Shown: piece by piece, positions 44,453 to 53,873 of the stretch
Layout: the number at the start of each line of letters is the position of its first letter
How positions within the stretch are numbered: position 1 is the stretch's first letter
From: Melittangium boletus DSM 14713
GTDB lineage: Bacteria; Myxococcota; Myxococcia; Myxococcales; Myxococcaceae
DNA length: 64,000 bases
Direction of reading: 5' to 3'
Assembly: GCF_002305855.1 (NCBI RefSeq)
Contig: NZ_CP022163.1
Coordinates: forward strand, 6,014,292 to 6,078,291
Notes under the pieces: model-generated
Seen by the model: the letters and a program-made list of their open reading frames with translations, nothing else
Database searches by the model: none
What the model was told of the DNA's origin: nothing
Made by a program: the position numbers and the translations under genes

Positions 44453-45988
44453 CTAGTCCTGGAGCGGAATGGCCCACAGCTCGTTGCCGTGCACCGGCTC
44501 GTAGGCGACGAAGAAGATCCGCGAGCCGACGCGCAGGTAGCTTCTCGTATAGGAGCTGGTCTCCCCAGGCGCGATGTCCTGGACCAGGCGCGTGCCTCCC
44601 TCGGTTCCATCGCTCACCCAGGGCTCCAGCCCCGTCGCCTCGTCGATTTTGCTGAAGAGGATGCGATCATCCAGGGTGTAGAGCTCGGAGGAGAACTCGT
44701 CCGACAGGCTCAGCGGGCGCGACACCAGTCGGGTTCCAGAAGCCGTTCCGTTGCTCACCCAGAGCTGCACGTCCCGGGGCGCGGGGCCCGACGTGAGGAT
44801 GGTCAGGCTGAAGAAGAACTTCGTGCCCGCCACGGTGGCGGTGGTGATGACAGCATCCGCGTCTGGCTGATCGGCATAGGGATTGGGAAGGGTCGTGATC
44901 CTCCGCTCCCGGACTCCGCCCGTGTTGTCCACCTCCAGGGAAGACAGGCGCAGCAGGTGATCCTGTGAGCGGGTCACGGCGAGGAACAGGTTGTGGCCCG
45001 TCCCCGGGTGGAGGCTCACCAGATCCTCCGCCGCGGAGAACTGGCGGATGCGCTGGGTCCCCGCCGCGGTGCCATCGCTGCGCCACAGCTCCCGGGTGGA
45101 GGAAGGCGTCGTGGTGAGGAAGAAGAGCGACGCGCCCACCGACTGGAAGTCGTTCGGGTACGCGCTGCCCGTTCCGGGCACGATGTCGCGCACGAGCACC
45201 GTGCCCGCCGCCGTGCCGTCGGTCTTCCACAGCTCCGTTCCGTGCTCCGGGTCCGCGATGCTGAAGAAGAGCGTATCGCCCACGCGCAGCCGCGCGTTGG
45301 CCAGGGACGAGCCAGGTCCCAGATCCCGGACCAGTTGCGTGCCGGCCTCGGTGCCATTGCTGCGCCAGAGCTGAGTGCGGCCTGGCGCCTCGCCCTCACC
45401 GGCCACTTCGCTGAAGAAGAGGAGCTGGCGCTTCAGGACGGTGAGCGCGGTGGGGTTGGAGCTCTCCACGCCCGGCGTGATGTCCTTGAGCCGCCGGGTG
45501 CCCGCGGAGGAGCCGTCGCTGATCCACAACTCCCGGCCGGCGGCCGCGTCCTGGGCGACGAAGAAGAGCCGGGCGCCCATGGGCGTCAGGTAATCGGGTC
45601 CCTCGGTGAACTCCTTCACCCGGACGGTGCCCGCCTCGGTTCCATCGCTCTTCCACAAGCCGTTGGGCGCCCCCTGGAAGTTGATGGTGAAGAAGAGCGT
45701 GCCCTGGAAGTCCACCAGGTCGCTCGGTGTGTTGATCAGCCGGGGAATCCAGTCGTTCGGGGGAAGGATGTCCTTCACCAGGTAGGGCGTTCCCAATGCC
45801 GGACGAGCCAGGGGCTCGACAGGAGGCGTGGACTCCGCCACGCCATCCCGATTCCCCGAACCTTCCGAAGGGAGGCTGTCTTCCGGGGGCTCGCCCACCA
45901 GGCTGGCCTCGTCCAGAGAGGTCGCCGGCTCACCTCCACAGCCCACCATCAACGCGCAAAGCAATATCGTGCCACGCCACTCAGCCAT
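44453..45988 (-). CDS. Lipoprotein with ELWxSDGTxxGT beta-propeller-like repeats
   Basis: A 511-residue lipoprotein (MAEWRGTILLCALMVGC signal). After a disordered 60-residue linker, seven ELWxSDGTxAGT-type repeats occur about 45-55 residues apart (GLWKSDGTEAGT, ELWISDGSSAGT, QLWRSNGTEAGT, ELWKTDGTAAGT, ELWRSDGTAAGT, QLWVSNGTASGT, EPWVSDGTEGGT), ending in ELWAIPLQD. Each is followed by a strand such as LFFVAQDAAAG. Such repeats build a beta-propeller at the cell surface and are abundant in myxobacteria. Ligand unknown. It converges with the gene at 43976. Confidence 0.85.
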   Translation of the reverse strand: MAEWRGTILLCALMVGCGGEPATSLDEASLVGEPPEDSLPSEGSGNRDGVAESTPPVEPLARPALGTPYLVKDILPPNDWIPRLINTPSDLVDFQGTLFFTINFQGAPNGLWKSDGTEAGTVRVKEFTEGPDYLTPMGARLFFVAQDAAAGRELWISDGSSAGTRRLKDITPGVESSNPTALTVLKRQLLFFSEVAGEGEAPGRTQLWRSNGTEAGTQLVRDLGPGSSLANARLRVGDTLFFSIADPEHGTELWKTDGTAAGTVLVRDIVPGTGSAYPNDFQSVGASLFFLTTTPSSTRELWRSDGTAAGTQRIRQFSAAEDLVSLHPGTGHNLFLAVTRSQDHLLRLSSLEVDNTGGVRERRITTLPNPYADQPDADAVITTATVAGTKFFFSLTILTSGPAPRDVQLWVSNGTASGTRLVSRPLSLSDEFSSELYTLDDRILFSKIDEATGLEPWVSDGTEGGTRLVQDIAPGETSSYTRSYLRVGSRIFFVAYEPVHGNELWAIPLQD

Positions 45989-46171
45989 CCCCCACCTCGC
46001 AAAATATCGGGTTGATACGAGAGGGTGGGGAGAGTGCGCTGATCCGTCCAGTGGCCCTTGGCAAGAAGCGCGCCCGGCACATGCGTGGCGTGGGAGATGG
46101 ATTGACTCTCTGTCCGCCGCTGTGAAGTCGCGCGGGAATGGAATGCGGTGGGGTGAACAGTTCTGATCGGG

Positions 46172-49100
46172 CTAGCTCGCGCTGCTCAGGATCACGCCGG
46201 CGGGTTCCTTGGGGGCCTTGCGTTGGCGGGCCTGGAGCGAGGTGTAGTGGCGGCTGAGGTAGTCGTAGAGGACGAATTCCTGGGCGCGGGCGGACGAGCG
46301 GGCGAGCCGGTTGGCGTGCATGTGCAGCAGGCTGCTGGCCAGCTCGGGGAGCGGGACGGCGAGCCTTCCCGTGTCCGCCAGGGCATGGAGTCCGGAGACG
46401 AGGGGCGCGAGCCGTTCCGAGCGCCGCTGGAGCACCATCAAGCCCCGGGCGATGAGGGGCTGGCGGATCTTCCGGCTGACCAGGAGCTCCTCGATGCCCT
46501 TGCGGTCGCGGCGGTAGCGCTCCGCCAGTTGGTGGTCCGTGGCGCGCTCGGCGTGGAACTCCCGGCCGAAGCCCTCGCGCAACGCCACGAGCAGCCGTTG
46601 CCGGGCCTCCAGGTTCAGGCCCAGGTCCGTGAGGAGCTGGTCCATGCCGACGAGCATCAGGCGCCAGCGCGCGTCCGCGCCCTCATCCCCGGGCAAGAGC
46701 TCCAGCAGTTGGAGGGCGGCCTCGCTGTCGGCCTGGAAGATGCGCTCGCACAGGAGCATGGCCTCCGGTCCGCCGTAGCGCTCCACCTCGCGCTCGTAGG
46801 TGTCCAGTTGGACCTTCCACAGCAGCCGGTCGCGGTGGGGGTCGCGCAGCGCGTTCATCAGCTCCTGGGACAGGTGCTGGAGCCGCGCGGGCTCGCCGTG
46901 GAAGCGCAGCCGCAGGTGCCAGTCCGGGTCGCCGTAGCGGATGAAGAACCAGCCATCCGCGGCCCCCGAGCCGAGCGCCGAGCGCACCAGGGGCGTCACC
47001 ACCTCGGTGAGCAGCCGATCCGCGGTGGCGGCCCCGGTGTAGAGCTTGGCGTACAGCCATTCCGAGCCGGGCAGGAAGCTGCGCGCGGAGGGCTCGGGAC
47101 GTGAAGCGGCCACGATCTGGGGCCTGTCCACGGGCGCCTGGGCGGACGGCACCGGGCGGGTGCGGCCGTAGGGCACCACCACCTCGTGGTGGAAGCGGCC
47201 CTCGGGTCCTTCCGCGCACAGCTCCTCCGGCCGGGGGAACATCTCCACCAGGGACACCCGGGAGCGGTCCTTGATGAGTTGCACCAGCGTGTCCACGCTC
47301 AGCACGTTGTCCAGGTCCGCGGGGAGGAGTTGATCTCCCTCTTCCAGGGCGATGAAGCGGGGCATGCGGTGCTCGGCCCGGAGCGCCTGGACGGCGGCGA
47401 AGCGCTGGGCGCCCGTCACCTCGCCGAGTCCCTCCAGCGTGTCGCGCCAGAAGTTCCATCGGGCCACGGAGAGCACCAGCCGCCCGTGGGTGACGCGGGG
47501 CAGGAAGCGCGCGTGGGCGAGCGGACCCCAGTTCCACTGCAAGCCGCCGCTCTGGTTCTGGCTCGAGAGCGCGCACAGGAACTTGTACAGGCCCAGGCCC
47601 CGGGCGCCGTAGTTGTGCGCGTTGGTCATGCGCGGGATGACCTCGCGCCCCAGCCGCTCCGAGCGCAGCACGATCCGGCGGCCCTGGACGGAGACGCGCA
47701 GATCGGACGCCTCGATGCGCTGCTCGGCGGGCGCGCCGGAGTGGCCCAGGTAGGTGATTTCATAGCCGCGCAGCACGGGGCGGGCGAGGATGTTGCCCAC
47801 CCGGCCCTGGGGCAGGTGGACGATCTCCGCGTACACCGCCTCCGGGCGCAGGGCTTCCTCGGCGCGCAGGTGCTTCTCCACCTCCTGGTGGAGCTGCTTG
47901 TCCCCCAGGCAGAAGCGGCCCAGGGTGTTGGCCCCCGAGGGACCCGCCACCATGTGCATGCGCAGCTGGAAGCGGCCCCGGGCCATGGCCTCCTCGGACT
48001 CGGCCACCACGGTCGCCATGGCCATGAACGAGTCCGGCAGGGGCGCGCGGGAGCGGGACTCCAGGTGGCTCACATCCTCGTCGCTCAGGTCGATGACCTG
48101 GCTGCCCGTGCGCCAGGCGTGCTCCAGCTTGTGCATCAACTGGGCGGCGCGTTCGCCGAAGCCCTGGCGTCCCTCGCCACCCCCGCCGCCCAGGGCCAAG
48201 CCCGCGAGCAGGGGACTGGCCTCGGAGCCGGGAGTCTGTGCCTTCATGAAGCCGATGCCGGACTCCTCGTCCAGGGCCTCCAGCAGGGGCATCTCGCGGC
48301 CCTCGTAGCGCTGGACGAAGGCGTCCCGGAAGTGCTCCAGCGCATCCGGTGGCGGCGCGGGGATGATGCGGTGCATGAGCCGCACGCCCCGCTCCAGCTC
48401 GCGCAGCACCTCGCGGCCGAGCACCGCCTCCGGGGCGGGCTTGACCAGGTCCACCTGGAAGAGCCGCGGCAGCTCCACCGGCGCGGGCAGCTTCGAGAGC
48501 ATCCGGGCCACTTCCAGGTAGCGCTCGCTCGACGCCCCGACGCCATCGCGGTCCAGGTGCTCGAGGCAGGATTGGACCGCGCCGAGGGTTTCCGTGAAGG
48601 GCGTGGTGCCCGGGAGCTGGCGCAGCCGGGAGATGAGCTCGGGCAGGGCTTCCGGTCCCGTCACCGCGGGCGACAGGTCGGACACGAGAATCTGGTTGTC
48701 GATGAGCTCGCCGATGTACCCCATGGCGTCGTCGAAGCCGATGTCGGAGTCCAGCTCGACGAGGAAGCGCGCGAGCTCCTCGGGCCGGGCGCCATCGCGG
48801 GCGCGGGCGAGCGTCGCCTCCAGGTAGTCGGTCGGCTCGAGCACGACGAGGTGGTAGGTGCGGCTGCGCGCCACCAGCCGGCCCTCGGCGTAGCGCAGCT
48901 GGTTGTTGGCGCGGTAGAGGCTGGTGCTGGGGCGGTGGGGGATGTGGGGACGCAGCTCGGGGGCGCGGGAGAAGGACTCGGCGAGCAGGCACGCGTAGTC
49001 CATGTCCAGGCGGGTATGGCGCTGGTAGTGCGTGCGCGGCCCCGTGCGCAGCCGGGTGCGCTCGCCCAGCGCGCCCACCGAGTAGCCCGCGAAGAGGCCG

Positions 49101-49477
49101 AAGGGGGTGGGCCGGGCCGCCATGCGCGACAGGTAGCGCACGAGGCTGCGCTCCAGCTTCTCGCCGTGTTCGCTCTCCGGGTTCTTCTCCCAGGTCCCCA
49201 GGTGCTCGTGGAAGCCGGGCGAGGCCACGAAGAGCGCCTCGCGCACCTCGGGCCGCTGGAGCATCGAGCCCAGGCGCGAGCGCAGGAGGGCGCGATCCCG
49301 CTGGAGCGCGGGCGCGAGCTCCAGCCCCGGTGGCAGACGGGGGGACTCCAGCCCCTGGCCCCATCGGTCCAGCTCGTCGAAGGGCAGCAGGGGCGTGCGG
49401 AGCACGAAGAAGCCCGAGGGGGCGAAGGGGAAGTCCCGCGATTGGTCGTCGGTCTGGGCGCTGGGGGTGGGGAGCAT
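46172..49477 (-). CDS. lanB: Class I lanthipeptide dehydratase LanB (full length)
   Basis: A 1101-residue dehydratase. Residues about 20-720 match the N-terminal glutamylation domain (FFVLRTPLLPFDE; LVRYLSRMAARPTPFGLFAGYSVG; NYGARGLGLYKFLC) and residues about 790-1080 the SpaB_C elimination domain (SEWLYAKLYTGAATADRLLTEVV; WFFIRYGDPDWHLRLRFHG). In such enzymes Ser or Thr in the core is glutamylated from Glu-tRNA and then eliminated to dehydro-residues. Both domains are present in one chain, as in NisB. The ATG at 49477 lies 17 bases after the LanC stop, so the pair is one transcript. A much longer upstream frame is spurious: it overlaps lanC. The precursor is at 53874-54071. Confidence 0.92.
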   Translation of the reverse strand: MLPTPSAQTDDQSRDFPFAPSGFFVLRTPLLPFDELDRWGQGLESPRLPPGLELAPALQRDRALLRSRLGSMLQRPEVREALFVASPGFHEHLGTWEKNPESEHGEKLERSLVRYLSRMAARPTPFGLFAGYSVGALGERTRLRTGPRTHYQRHTRLDMDYACLLAESFSRAPELRPHIPHRPSTSLYRANNQLRYAEGRLVARSRTYHLVVLEPTDYLEATLARARDGARPEELARFLVELDSDIGFDDAMGYIGELIDNQILVSDLSPAVTGPEALPELISRLRQLPGTTPFTETLGAVQSCLEHLDRDGVGASSERYLEVARMLSKLPAPVELPRLFQVDLVKPAPEAVLGREVLRELERGVRLMHRIIPAPPPDALEHFRDAFVQRYEGREMPLLEALDEESGIGFMKAQTPGSEASPLLAGLALGGGGGEGRQGFGERAAQLMHKLEHAWRTGSQVIDLSDEDVSHLESRSRAPLPDSFMAMATVVAESEEAMARGRFQLRMHMVAGPSGANTLGRFCLGDKQLHQEVEKHLRAEEALRPEAVYAEIVHLPQGRVGNILARPVLRGYEITYLGHSGAPAEQRIEASDLRVSVQGRRIVLRSERLGREVIPRMTNAHNYGARGLGLYKFLCALSSQNQSGGLQWNWGPLAHARFLPRVTHGRLVLSVARWNFWRDTLEGLGEVTGAQRFAAVQALRAEHRMPRFIALEEGDQLLPADLDNVLSVDTLVQLIKDRSRVSLVEMFPRPEELCAEGPEGRFHHEVVVPYGRTRPVPSAQAPVDRPQIVAASRPEPSARSFLPGSEWLYAKLYTGAATADRLLTEVVTPLVRSALGSGAADGWFFIRYGDPDWHLRLRFHGEPARLQHLSQELMNALRDPHRDRLLWKVQLDTYEREVERYGGPEAMLLCERIFQADSEAALQLLELLPGDEGADARWRLMLVGMDQLLTDLGLNLEARQRLLVALREGFGREFHAERATDHQLAERYRRDRKGIEELLVSRKIRQPLIARGLMVLQRRSERLAPLVSGLHALADTGRLAVPLPELASSLLHMHANRLARSSARAQEFVLYDYLSRHYTSLQARQRKAPKEPAGVILSSAS

Positions 49478-49494
49478 GGGGCGGGCTTTCCGGA

Positions 49495-50742
49495 TCAGGC
49501 GGGGATGGAGGCCATGAGCATTCCGTCCCAGGAGGGGGACAGGGGTTGCGCGGCGGCGAGCAGAGCGAGCCCCGTGCCGGTGACACCGTTGAGCAGGCTC
49601 TTGTCGGCGAACCAGCCCAGGTCCTTGTCCTGACCGGTAGGGCTGGACCAGAAGAGGAAGCCCGCCACGCCCTCGCCGGGGCGGCGCATCTCCAGCGTGC
49701 GGGTGAACCACCCGGTGGCGGTGTCCTTGAAGGTCTCGTCTCCGGACACCTGATAGAGGCGGTTGTAGATGTGGCCGAGGCCCGCGGAGCCATGGCAGAT
49801 GCCCGCGTCGCGCACGCCGGCGAGCTCCACGGGGCGCACCGCGGCCTCGCGGGCGAGGTCCAGCGCGGCCTTCTCCAATTCCTTGTCGCCGAGCGCCTGG
49901 GCGGTGACGGCCAGACACAGCACGACGCCCGGATCGCCGTAGCACCACGCGGAGCGGCAGGGCTTGAGTTCGACGCCCGGCGCCACGCACGAGGGGAAGC
50001 GCGCCCCGGGGCTGTTGGGCAGCACGTTGGCCAGCATCCAGCGTGCTCCGCCCAGGGCGAGCTCCCGCGCCTTCTGCTCGGCCACGCCCGCGCGGGCGAT
50101 CAACGCGAGCAGGGCCACCACCGCGGGTACGCCATGCGCGGCGCCCAGGTTGAAGTAGCCCTCGGTGTAGAGGGCCCGCTGGTGGGCGGGCAGGTGGTGG
50201 GGGGGCGTCCACCAGGACAGGCCCGGCCCCGCGAGGGTGGAGCGCTCCTCCAGCCGCCGCACGATGGCCTCCAGGCATTGGACGGCCATGGGCCTCGGCA
50301 GACGTTCGAGCGCGTAGACGCCCAGGCCCACGAGTCCCCGGATGAGATCGTACTCGCCATTCCACGGCTGGCGGGAGGAGATGCCGAGCAGTACCTCGTC
50401 GATCTCATCCATGTCCTCGAGCGAGTGGACGCCGAGCGTGTTCAGCCGCTCGATGGACCAGGCGATGCCGGCGAAGCCCGCGTGGAGCCAGGGCAGCAGG
50501 GGCTGCTCCTCGAGGGCGAGGGCCGCCTGGTGGATGAGCCGTTCCGCGTGGCCGCCGTGGCCGAGCTGGGGCTGCCCCCGCTCCACCTCGGCGAAGAAGA
50601 GGGCGCGCCCGGCGAGGCCTCCGGAGAGCGTGGGACCGTCCAATGCCTGACTGTCTCGAAGCGCCTGTGCGATATCATTCACGGCTCCGAGCGCCCGCTC
50701 CCGCAGAGAGCCCTCCAGCAGTGTCGTCCAGTTGTTCTTCAT
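49495..50742 (-). CDS. lanC: Lanthionine cyclase LanC
   Basis: A 415-residue alpha/alpha-barrel protein that adds Cys thiols to dehydro-residues to close lanthionine rings. The zinc ligands are visible: Cys267 in AWCYGDPG and Cys316-His317 in ICHGSAG. Other family landmarks include LSGGLAGRALFF, YFNLGAAHGVPAVVALL and LLNGVTGTGLALL. The length and the landmark order match LanC enzymes. It is the first gene of the lanC-lanB transcript; 188 bases separate it from the divergent adaptor gene, leaving room for back-to-back promoters. Confidence 0.92.
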   Translation of the reverse strand: MKNNWTTLLEGSLRERALGAVNDIAQALRDSQALDGPTLSGGLAGRALFFAEVERGQPQLGHGGHAERLIHQAALALEEQPLLPWLHAGFAGIAWSIERLNTLGVHSLEDMDEIDEVLLGISSRQPWNGEYDLIRGLVGLGVYALERLPRPMAVQCLEAIVRRLEERSTLAGPGLSWWTPPHHLPAHQRALYTEGYFNLGAAHGVPAVVALLALIARAGVAEQKARELALGGARWMLANVLPNSPGARFPSCVAPGVELKPCRSAWCYGDPGVVLCLAVTAQALGDKELEKAALDLAREAAVRPVELAGVRDAGICHGSAGLGHIYNRLYQVSGDETFKDTATGWFTRTLEMRRPGEGVAGFLFWSSPTGQDKDLGWFADKSLLNGVTGTGLALLAAAQPLSPSWDGMLMASIPA

Positions 50743-50930
50743 GGCGTCCCCCCTGACCCAGCCATCATGTGTTTTCAGGATTAGCGGTTCTCCAACCGGT
50801 CGTGAATGAGATCCCGGGGCAGGTCAGCGTTGGCGCCGCGACATCTGGTGAATCCGGTAAGCGCGCGCGGGGACACCTGACTTTTTCTCTGGTAAGGGTT
50901 GTCGCGTTCTTCTCGACCGGGGGGGTCTTC

Positions 50931-51515
50931 ATGGAGAATCCAGCTCAGATTTTCCGACGAGAGGCAGTGGAGCACCAGGGGGCGGGCACTCAAGAAGGAG
51001 GAGCGGTTCTCAGGTTGTCTCCGTCCTGGACGTATTGGGCGTTCTGGTTGTTGTTGGCGGTGGTGGGGTTCTACGGCGCGTTCGGTCTGTTCGGCCGTGT
51101 CTCGGAATACGCCAGTGGACCGGCGGTGGTGCGCCTGGGCGCTCCGGGTGCGCCCGTGGAAATCCTCGCGACGTTGCCGGGAAGCTACCGCCCGTTGCTG
51201 GAGCGGGGCGCGGTGATGCGCCTGGAGCTGCAAGGCTTTCCCTATCAATATCAGGATCTGCCCATCGCGGAGCTGGGCGACACGCTGGTGGATCCCCGGG
51301 AGGTACGCCAGGAGTGGGGGGCGGGGCTCGCGGATCGGCTGCCCGTGGGGGCGTCCGTGGTGGTGGTGCGCGCCCGGGTTCCCTCGCCCTCCTTCGAGGC
51401 GCAAGGCCAACGGCTCGCGTATTTCCATGGCATGCAGGGGACGGTGTCCGTGCGCGTGCGGTCCGAACGCCTCGCGACGACGTTGGTTCCCGGCCTCAAG
51501 CTCTTCTTTCCCTGA
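50931..51515 (+). CDS. Short HlyD-like adaptor for peptide export
   Basis: A 194-residue protein with a membrane helix near residues 35-55 (WTYWAFWLLLAVVGFYGAFGLF) and a C-terminal beta domain that resembles HlyD/LcnD-type membrane-fusion proteins (PVEILATLPGSYRPLLERGAVMRLEL; GASVVVVRARVPS; MQGTVSVRVRSERLATTLVPGLKLFF). The long coiled-coil hairpin and lipoyl part of ordinary adaptors are absent, so it is about half the usual size. It starts at ATG 50931 and is followed by the C39-ABC exporter after 20 bases. It probably couples the exporter to the outer membrane or cell envelope. Confidence 0.7.
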   Translation: MENPAQIFRREAVEHQGAGTQEGGAVLRLSPSWTYWAFWLLLAVVGFYGAFGLFGRVSEYASGPAVVRLGAPGAPVEILATLPGSYRPLLERGAVMRLELQGFPYQYQDLPIAELGDTLVDPREVRQEWGAGLADRLPVGASVVVVRARVPSPSFEAQGQRLAYFHGMQGTVSVRVRSERLATTLVPGLKLFFP

Positions 51516-51535
51516 CACCGCGGTCCTCGCTCGCC

Positions 51536-53779
51536 ATGTCCAGCTCCCTTGACTCCTTGATGAGCCGTTTTCCCGCGTTGCTCCGGCTGGGTCTTCCCGG
51601 GCTCTCGCGGCGGATACCCTTCCTGCAACAGTTGGATGCCAATGATTGCGGGGCCGCCTGTCTGGCCATGGTGCTCGCGTACCACGGCAAGGTGGTGCGC
51701 CTGCACGAGGTCCGTGAGGTGTTGGGCACGGGCCGGGATGGCTCCAATGCCTTGCAACTGCTTGGAGGCGCGCGCCACTACGGGCTGCGCAGCCGGGGCG
51801 TGTCCCTGGAGCCGGAGGATCTGGGCTATCTGCCCCGGGGCTCCATCCTCCACTGGGAGTTCCGCCACTTCGTGGTCTTCGAGCGCCTGGGCCGGGGCTG
51901 GGTGGACCTGGTGGACCCCTCCATGGGCCGGCGCCGCGTGCCGCTCGGGCAGGTGCGCCGCTCGTTCACGGGCGTGGCCCTGGTGCTCGAGCCCGGGGAT
52001 GCCTTCCTCAAGGAGGAGGGGCAGCCCCGGCCCATCTTCCGCCATCTCAAGCAGTTGTTGCTCCAGTCCGGACTGCTCTCGCGCATTCTCATCACCTCGG
52101 CGCTGGTGCAGCTCTTCGCCCTGGGGTTGCCGGTGCTCACCGGCGCGCTCACGGACCGGGTGGTGCCCCGGGGAGACGCGGAGCTGCTGGTCGTCCTGGC
52201 GGTGGCCATGGCCTCACTCGTGGGCTTCCAGTTCCTCGCCTCCATGGTGCGCTCCTTCCTCCTCTTGCGCCTGCGCACGGAGATGGACGCGCGCATGACG
52301 TTCGGCTTCGTGGAGCACCTGGTGGAGCTGCCCTATGCCTTCTTCCAGCGGCGCTCTCCGGGCGACTTGATGAACCGCCTCAACAGCAACGCCACCATCC
52401 GCGAGCTGCTCACCTCGGGTGCCCTGTCGGGGCTCCTGGATGGCTCGCTGGTGACGCTTTATCTGATGGTGCTCTTCTTCGCGAACGGGCCCCTGGCGCT
52501 CCTGGTGGTGGCCGTGGGCGCGCTCCAGGTGGGCGTGTTCATCTGGTCGCGCCGGCGGCAGGCGGAGCTCATGTCCCGGAGCCTGGAGGCCGAGGCGAAG
52601 TCCCAGGCCTATCAGGTGGAATTCCTCATCGGCATGCAGAACCTCAAGGCCATGGGCGGCGAGCACCGGGCGATGGATCGCTGGTCGGGCATGTTCGTGG
52701 ACGTGCTCAACATCTCGCTGGCGCGCGGCAAGCTCAGCACCCTGACGGACGCGCTGATGAGCGCGCTGCGGCTGGGGGCGCCCCTGGTCATCATGTGCTT
52801 TGGTGCCTGGCAGGTGCTGCGCGGAGCGCTCACCCTGGGCGGCATGCTCGCGCTCAACGCGGTGGCCATGGGCTTCCTGGGCCCGTTGTCCAACCTGGTC
52901 TCCACCCTGATGCAGTTCCAGCTGCTCGGCAGCTACTTCGAGCGCATCCACGACGTGTTGGACACGCCGCCCGAGCAGGACATGGGCAAGGTGCGCCCGG
53001 CGCATACGCTCTCGGGGCGCATCTGCCTGGAGAAGGTGTCCTTCCGCTACGGCCCCCATTCGCCCCTGGTGACGCGCGAGGTGTCGGTGGACATCCAGCC
53101 CGGACAGATGGTGGCCATCGTGGGCCGCTCGGGCGCGGGCAAGTCCACGCTCGCCAACCTGTTGCTCGGCATGTACGTGCCCACCTCGGGGCGCATCCTC
53201 TATGATGGGGTGGACCTGACGGAGCTGGACTTGCGCTCGCTGCGGCAGCAGGTGGGAATCGTCATGCAGAGCCCCGCCTTGTTCAGCTCCAGCATCCGCT
53301 CCAACATCGCGCTGGCGGATCCTTCCCTGCCCATGGACGCCATCGTGGAGGCGGCGAAGCTCGCCAGGCTGCACACGGAAATCCTGGCCATGCCCATGGG
53401 CTATGAAAGCCTGCTCCTGGAGCGCGGTGCGTCGCTGTCGGGAGGGCAGCGGCAGCGGCTCGCGCTCGCCCGCGCCCTGGTGCGCAAGCCCGCCATCCTG
53501 CTCCTGGACGAGGCCACGAGCGCCCTGGACTCCATCACCGAGGGCGAGGTGCACCGGGCCCTGGCCTCCATCCGTTGCACGCGCGTGGTCATCGCCCACC
53601 GCCTGAGCACCGTGGTCAACGCGGACCTCATCCTCACGCTGGAGGACGGCGCGCTCGTGGAGGCGGGAACGCATGAGGAATTGCTCGCGAAGGGCGGGGT
53701 GTATGCCTCGCTGGTGGCGGCCCAGCTCGGCGGCGAGGCGGCCATCGCCCGCCGCGAGCGGCGAGCGGAGAGCGCCTGA
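51536..53779 (+). CDS. C39-peptidase / ABC exporter (LanT-like)
   Basis: A 747-residue bifunctional exporter that cuts leader peptides after Gly-Gly and pumps the peptide out. Residues 1-140 are a C39 peptidase with Cys38 (NDCGAACLAM), His111 (RHFVVF) and Asp127 (VDLVDPS) in the expected order. Residues 160-460 have six membrane helices. The ATPase shows Walker A GRSGAGKST, the LSGGQRQRLALARAL signature, Walker B ILLLDEATSALD and the His of VIAHRLST. Start ATG 51536 is preceded by a weak purine tract. It is the natural partner of the double-glycine precursor that ends 94 bases downstream on the other strand. Confidence 0.93.
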   Translation: MSSSLDSLMSRFPALLRLGLPGLSRRIPFLQQLDANDCGAACLAMVLAYHGKVVRLHEVREVLGTGRDGSNALQLLGGARHYGLRSRGVSLEPEDLGYLPRGSILHWEFRHFVVFERLGRGWVDLVDPSMGRRRVPLGQVRRSFTGVALVLEPGDAFLKEEGQPRPIFRHLKQLLLQSGLLSRILITSALVQLFALGLPVLTGALTDRVVPRGDAELLVVLAVAMASLVGFQFLASMVRSFLLLRLRTEMDARMTFGFVEHLVELPYAFFQRRSPGDLMNRLNSNATIRELLTSGALSGLLDGSLVTLYLMVLFFANGPLALLVVAVGALQVGVFIWSRRRQAELMSRSLEAEAKSQAYQVEFLIGMQNLKAMGGEHRAMDRWSGMFVDVLNISLARGKLSTLTDALMSALRLGAPLVIMCFGAWQVLRGALTLGGMLALNAVAMGFLGPLSNLVSTLMQFQLLGSYFERIHDVLDTPPEQDMGKVRPAHTLSGRICLEKVSFRYGPHSPLVTREVSVDIQPGQMVAIVGRSGAGKSTLANLLLGMYVPTSGRILYDGVDLTELDLRSLRQQVGIVMQSPALFSSSIRSNIALADPSLPMDAIVEAAKLARLHTEILAMPMGYESLLLERGASLSGGQRQRLALARALVRKPAILLLDEATSALDSITEGEVHRALASIRCTRVVIAHRLSTVVNADLILTLEDGALVEAGTHEELLAKGGVYASLVAAQLGGEAAIARRERRAESA

Positions 53780-53873
53780 TGTCTGGCTTCAAGGGGAAGA
53801 CCTCCGGGCGCGGGGGTCGCGCCTGGAGGCTCCGTGCAGGGGGCGGTGTGTGGCTGGACCGCGGTGAACCGGC

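Noticed and set aside
49478..50365. Longer start for LanB
   Set aside because: The frame is open but runs over lanC in another frame and codes for low-complexity sequence. The ATG at 49477 begins the expected LanB N-terminus.
50769..50930. Longer N-terminus for the adaptor gene, and a possible second precursor here
   Set aside because: The upstream part lacks a plausible signal or leader. No Gly-Gly leader with a Cys/Ser core was found in the 188-base divergent region.
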